A stretch of DNA of 5,411 nt from NCBI GenBank assembly GCA_007127695.1, contig SKYW01000079.1, positions 1-5,411 of the forward strand. The letters run 5' to 3'. Source of the DNA: Balneolales bacterium. Its GTDB lineage: Bacteria > Bacteroidota > Rhodothermia > Balneolales > Natronogracilivirgulaceae. Below are positions 3,802-5,411 of the stretch, one piece after another. The notes under the pieces were generated by a model. It saw nothing but the letters and a program-made list of their open reading frames with translations. It had not been told where the DNA came from and ran no database searches. The stretch's first letter is position 1; each line of letters begins with the position of its first letter. Both the position numbers and the translations under genes were made by a program.

Positions 3802-5411
3802 ATGAACTCTGAACAATGGAATAAAGTTCAAGCACTTTTTAAAGAGGTTATTGATCTGGATGCTGATTCGCGGACTACCCGCATGGAACAGATCAAAACA
3901 GACGATCCCGTACTCTTTGAGGAGGTATGGTCCCTGCTAGCGGCCGATTCGATGCAAACTTCCATACTTGACGGTTTTGCCATTGAGCAGGTGGATCTCT
4001 CCGAGCTGGTGCCACTCGATGGCGTGCAGATTGGCCCGTTCCGGATCGAAAAACAGATCGGTTCCGGCGGCATGGGCAATGTGTACCTTGCGCATCGGAC
4101 TCAGGGTGGATTTGAGCAGACTGTTGCGCTGAAACTCATCAAATATGGAATGGGTACGGATCCGGCCATCAGTCGATTTCTGGTTGAGCGCAGTATTCTC
4201 GCCCGTCTTCAGCACCCGCACATTGCCAGACTGATTGACGGTGGTATCACCGATGAAGACCGGCCCTGGTTCGCGATGGAGTATGTGGAGGGGATACCCA
4301 TCAGCCATTACTGCAGAGAAAAGAATGCCACGTTGCGTGAAAGGTTAGATCTTTTTTTAATGATTACTTCGGCGGTTCAGTACGCTCACAAGAACCTGGT
4401 CGTACACGGAGATCTGAAACCCGATAATATTCTTGTTAGCATGCAAGATGATAAACCCACTATAAAATTACTCGACTTCGGGGTGGCCAGGCTTATTGAG
4501 GTTGGTAAAGAAGATGCAAAAACCCTCCACGCCTTTACAGCCGAATATGCCAGTCCCGAACAACTCGGCGGACAACCTGTTACTACCGTCTCCGATATCT
4601 ATTCCATCGGAGTGATCCTTTACGAACTTTTCACAGGCACCCGTCCATACAGAAGAAATGATCAGTCACTACAAGAGTTTCTCAACAATATCAGCCAATC
4701 ACCGCCTGTATTGCCCAGTAAATCAAGCAATGAGGATGCTCAAGCCACCTACCAAAAAGATCTTACGGGAGACCTGGACAACATCTGTCTGAAAGCACTC
4801 TCTGCAGATCCCGAACAGCGGTATGAAACCGCTGAACAGATAGCGGATGATATTCGCAGCTATCTGAATTATCTGCCCGTCAGCGCCACATACGGTTCCC
4901 GTATGTATCGGACCGGAAAATTTATAAAACGCCACAAAGCAGGAACTGTGGCTGTTACCGGAATATTAATCGTGTTGATTGCAGGCATACTGGCTTTTGC
5001 CTGGCAGTACAACGTTGCTTCACAAGAGCGCGACCGCGCACAAAAAGAAGCGGAGACCTCCCGGCAGGTAGCTTCTTTCCTGCAGGGACTGTTTGAAGTC
5101 AGCGACCCGGCGATATCCAGGGGCGATACCCTGACCGCGTTCACCATGCTTGAGCGGGGTGCCGAACAAATAGAATCTGAGCTTGCAGGCAATCCCGAAT
5201 TACTCGTCGAGATGCTTGATCTTCTCGGGGATGTCTATATCAGCTTGTGGGATTTTCGTAAAGCTGAAGAGATGTTCTCCAGATCTGAGGGTTATAAACG
5301 CCAAATCTATCCGGAAGATCACCTTTCCTTCAGTGTCAATTACCATTATATGGGGAATATTCATATACAGAATGGGAATTTCGAAGCTGCCGATTCCAGT
5401 ATTTCGGCCGC
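3802..5411 (+). CDS. Membrane-anchored serine/threonine protein kinase with outer TPR region (partial)
   Basis: The gene is open from the ATG at 3802 to the window edge (536 codons). Residues 1-73 are the helical N-terminal part typical of sigma-linked kinases (LLAAD at 45-49). The Hanks-type kinase domain spans about 78-355. It has the glycine loop IGSGGMGNVY (86-95), VALK with Lys111, the helix C glutamate Glu129 (VERSILARLQHP), and the catalytic loop HGDLKPDN with Asp204, Lys206 and Asn209. It also has the metal-binding DFG (225-227), SPE (251-253) in place of APE, SDIYSIGV (264-271) and the late conserved Arg340 (PEQRY). All catalytic residues are present, but Gly203 replaces the usual Arg of HRD. 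One membrane span lies at about 380-401. A charged coiled coil follows (407-421), then LFEVSDP and GDTLTAFTMLERG, the usual lead-in to TPR repeats (from about 465, with LGDVYISLWDFRKAEEMF). The catalytic part should be cytoplasmic and the TPR part outside. The five-base gap to the sigma gene and a weak AGG nine bases upstream indicate translation within one operon. The C-terminal TPR repeats are missing from the window. Confidence 0.95.
   Translation, partial: MNSEQWNKVQALFKEVIDLDADSRTTRMEQIKTDDPVLFEEVWSLLAADSMQTSILDGFAIEQVDLSELVPLDGVQIGPFRIEKQIGSGGMGNVYLAHRTQGGFEQTVALKLIKYGMGTDPAISRFLVERSILARLQHPHIARLIDGGITDEDRPWFAMEYVEGIPISHYCREKNATLRERLDLFLMITSAVQYAHKNLVVHGDLKPDNILVSMQDDKPTIKLLDFGVARLIEVGKEDAKTLHAFTAEYASPEQLGGQPVTTVSDIYSIGVILYELFTGTRPYRRNDQSLQEFLNNISQSPPVLPSKSSNEDAQATYQKDLTGDLDNICLKALSADPEQRYETAEQIADDIRSYLNYLPVSATYGSRMYRTGKFIKRHKAGTVAVTGILIVLIAGILAFAWQYNVASQERDRAQKEAETSRQVASFLQGLFEVSDPAISRGDTLTAFTMLERGAEQIESELAGNPELLVEMLDLLGDVYISLWDFRKAEEMFSRSEGYKRQIYPEDHLSFSVNYHYMGNIHIQNGNFEAADSSISA
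4939..5004 (+). other. Transmembrane segment of the kinase
   Basis: Residues 380-401 (AGTVAVTGILIVLIAGILAF plus AW) form one uninterrupted hydrophobic helix. They follow basic residues FIKRHK, which by the positive-inside rule places the kinase domain in the cytoplasm and the coiled-coil/TPR part in the periplasm. Confidence 0.85.

Noticed and set aside
3278..3835. A 185-codon minus-strand frame opposite the sigma factor
   Set aside because: It is a shadow. The plus frame has clear sigma regions 2 and 4.
1..5411. CRISPR arrays, tRNA or rRNA genes, insertion-sequence ends, phage genes
   Set aside because: I saw no regularly spaced repeats, no cloverleaf or rRNA motifs, no transposase or integrase sequence, and no terminal inverted repeats.

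Overview
The window most resembles a chromosome segment from the Bacteroidota side of the FCB group, probably a Rhodothermota/Balneolota-type bacterium. The reasons are an LVIVD-like secreted lipoprotein, a secreted protein whose last residues look like the end of a type IX secretion sorting domain, an ECF-like sigma factor paired with a TPR-type serine/threonine kinase, and mostly weak Shine-Dalgarno sequences. The phylum is an inference, since there is no marker gene here.

Layout: (1) bases 1-344, minus strand, hold the N-terminal part of a lipoprotein that runs off the left edge. (2) 345-659 is a divergent intergenic region with an A9 tract next to the lipoprotein start and no promoter I can defend. 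(3) 660-1223, plus strand, encodes a dihydrofolate reductase/RibD C-terminal-like protein. (4) 1224-1260 is a short convergent gap with a perfect 6-bp hairpin. (5) 1261-2766, minus strand, encodes a 501-residue exported protein with a conserved His/Asp-rich core, an FN3-like segment and a C-terminal domain that seems to have lost its middle in frame. (6) 2767-3235 is gene-poor and contains a possible decayed small membrane-protein gene interrupted by one in-frame stop, followed by an AT-rich stretch with a candidate promoter. (7) 3236-3796 and 3802-5411 (open at the right edge) are a sigma factor and a membrane-anchored serine/threonine kinase, five bases apart and surely co-transcribed.

The sigma/kinase pair is the main system in the window. 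The sigma factor lacks the acidic residues that ECF sigma factors normally carry in region 2.2 and has two threonines there instead. This matches the logic of sigma factors that are switched on by phosphorylation by a neighbouring kinase (EcfP/PknT of Vibrio). The kinase has a cytoplasmic catalytic domain with HGD in place of HRD, one membrane span and an outer coiled-coil/TPR region, so a signal from the envelope could be passed directly to the sigma factor. The genes to the left are unrelated envelope or metabolic genes and are visibly more GC-rich than the sigma/kinase pair.
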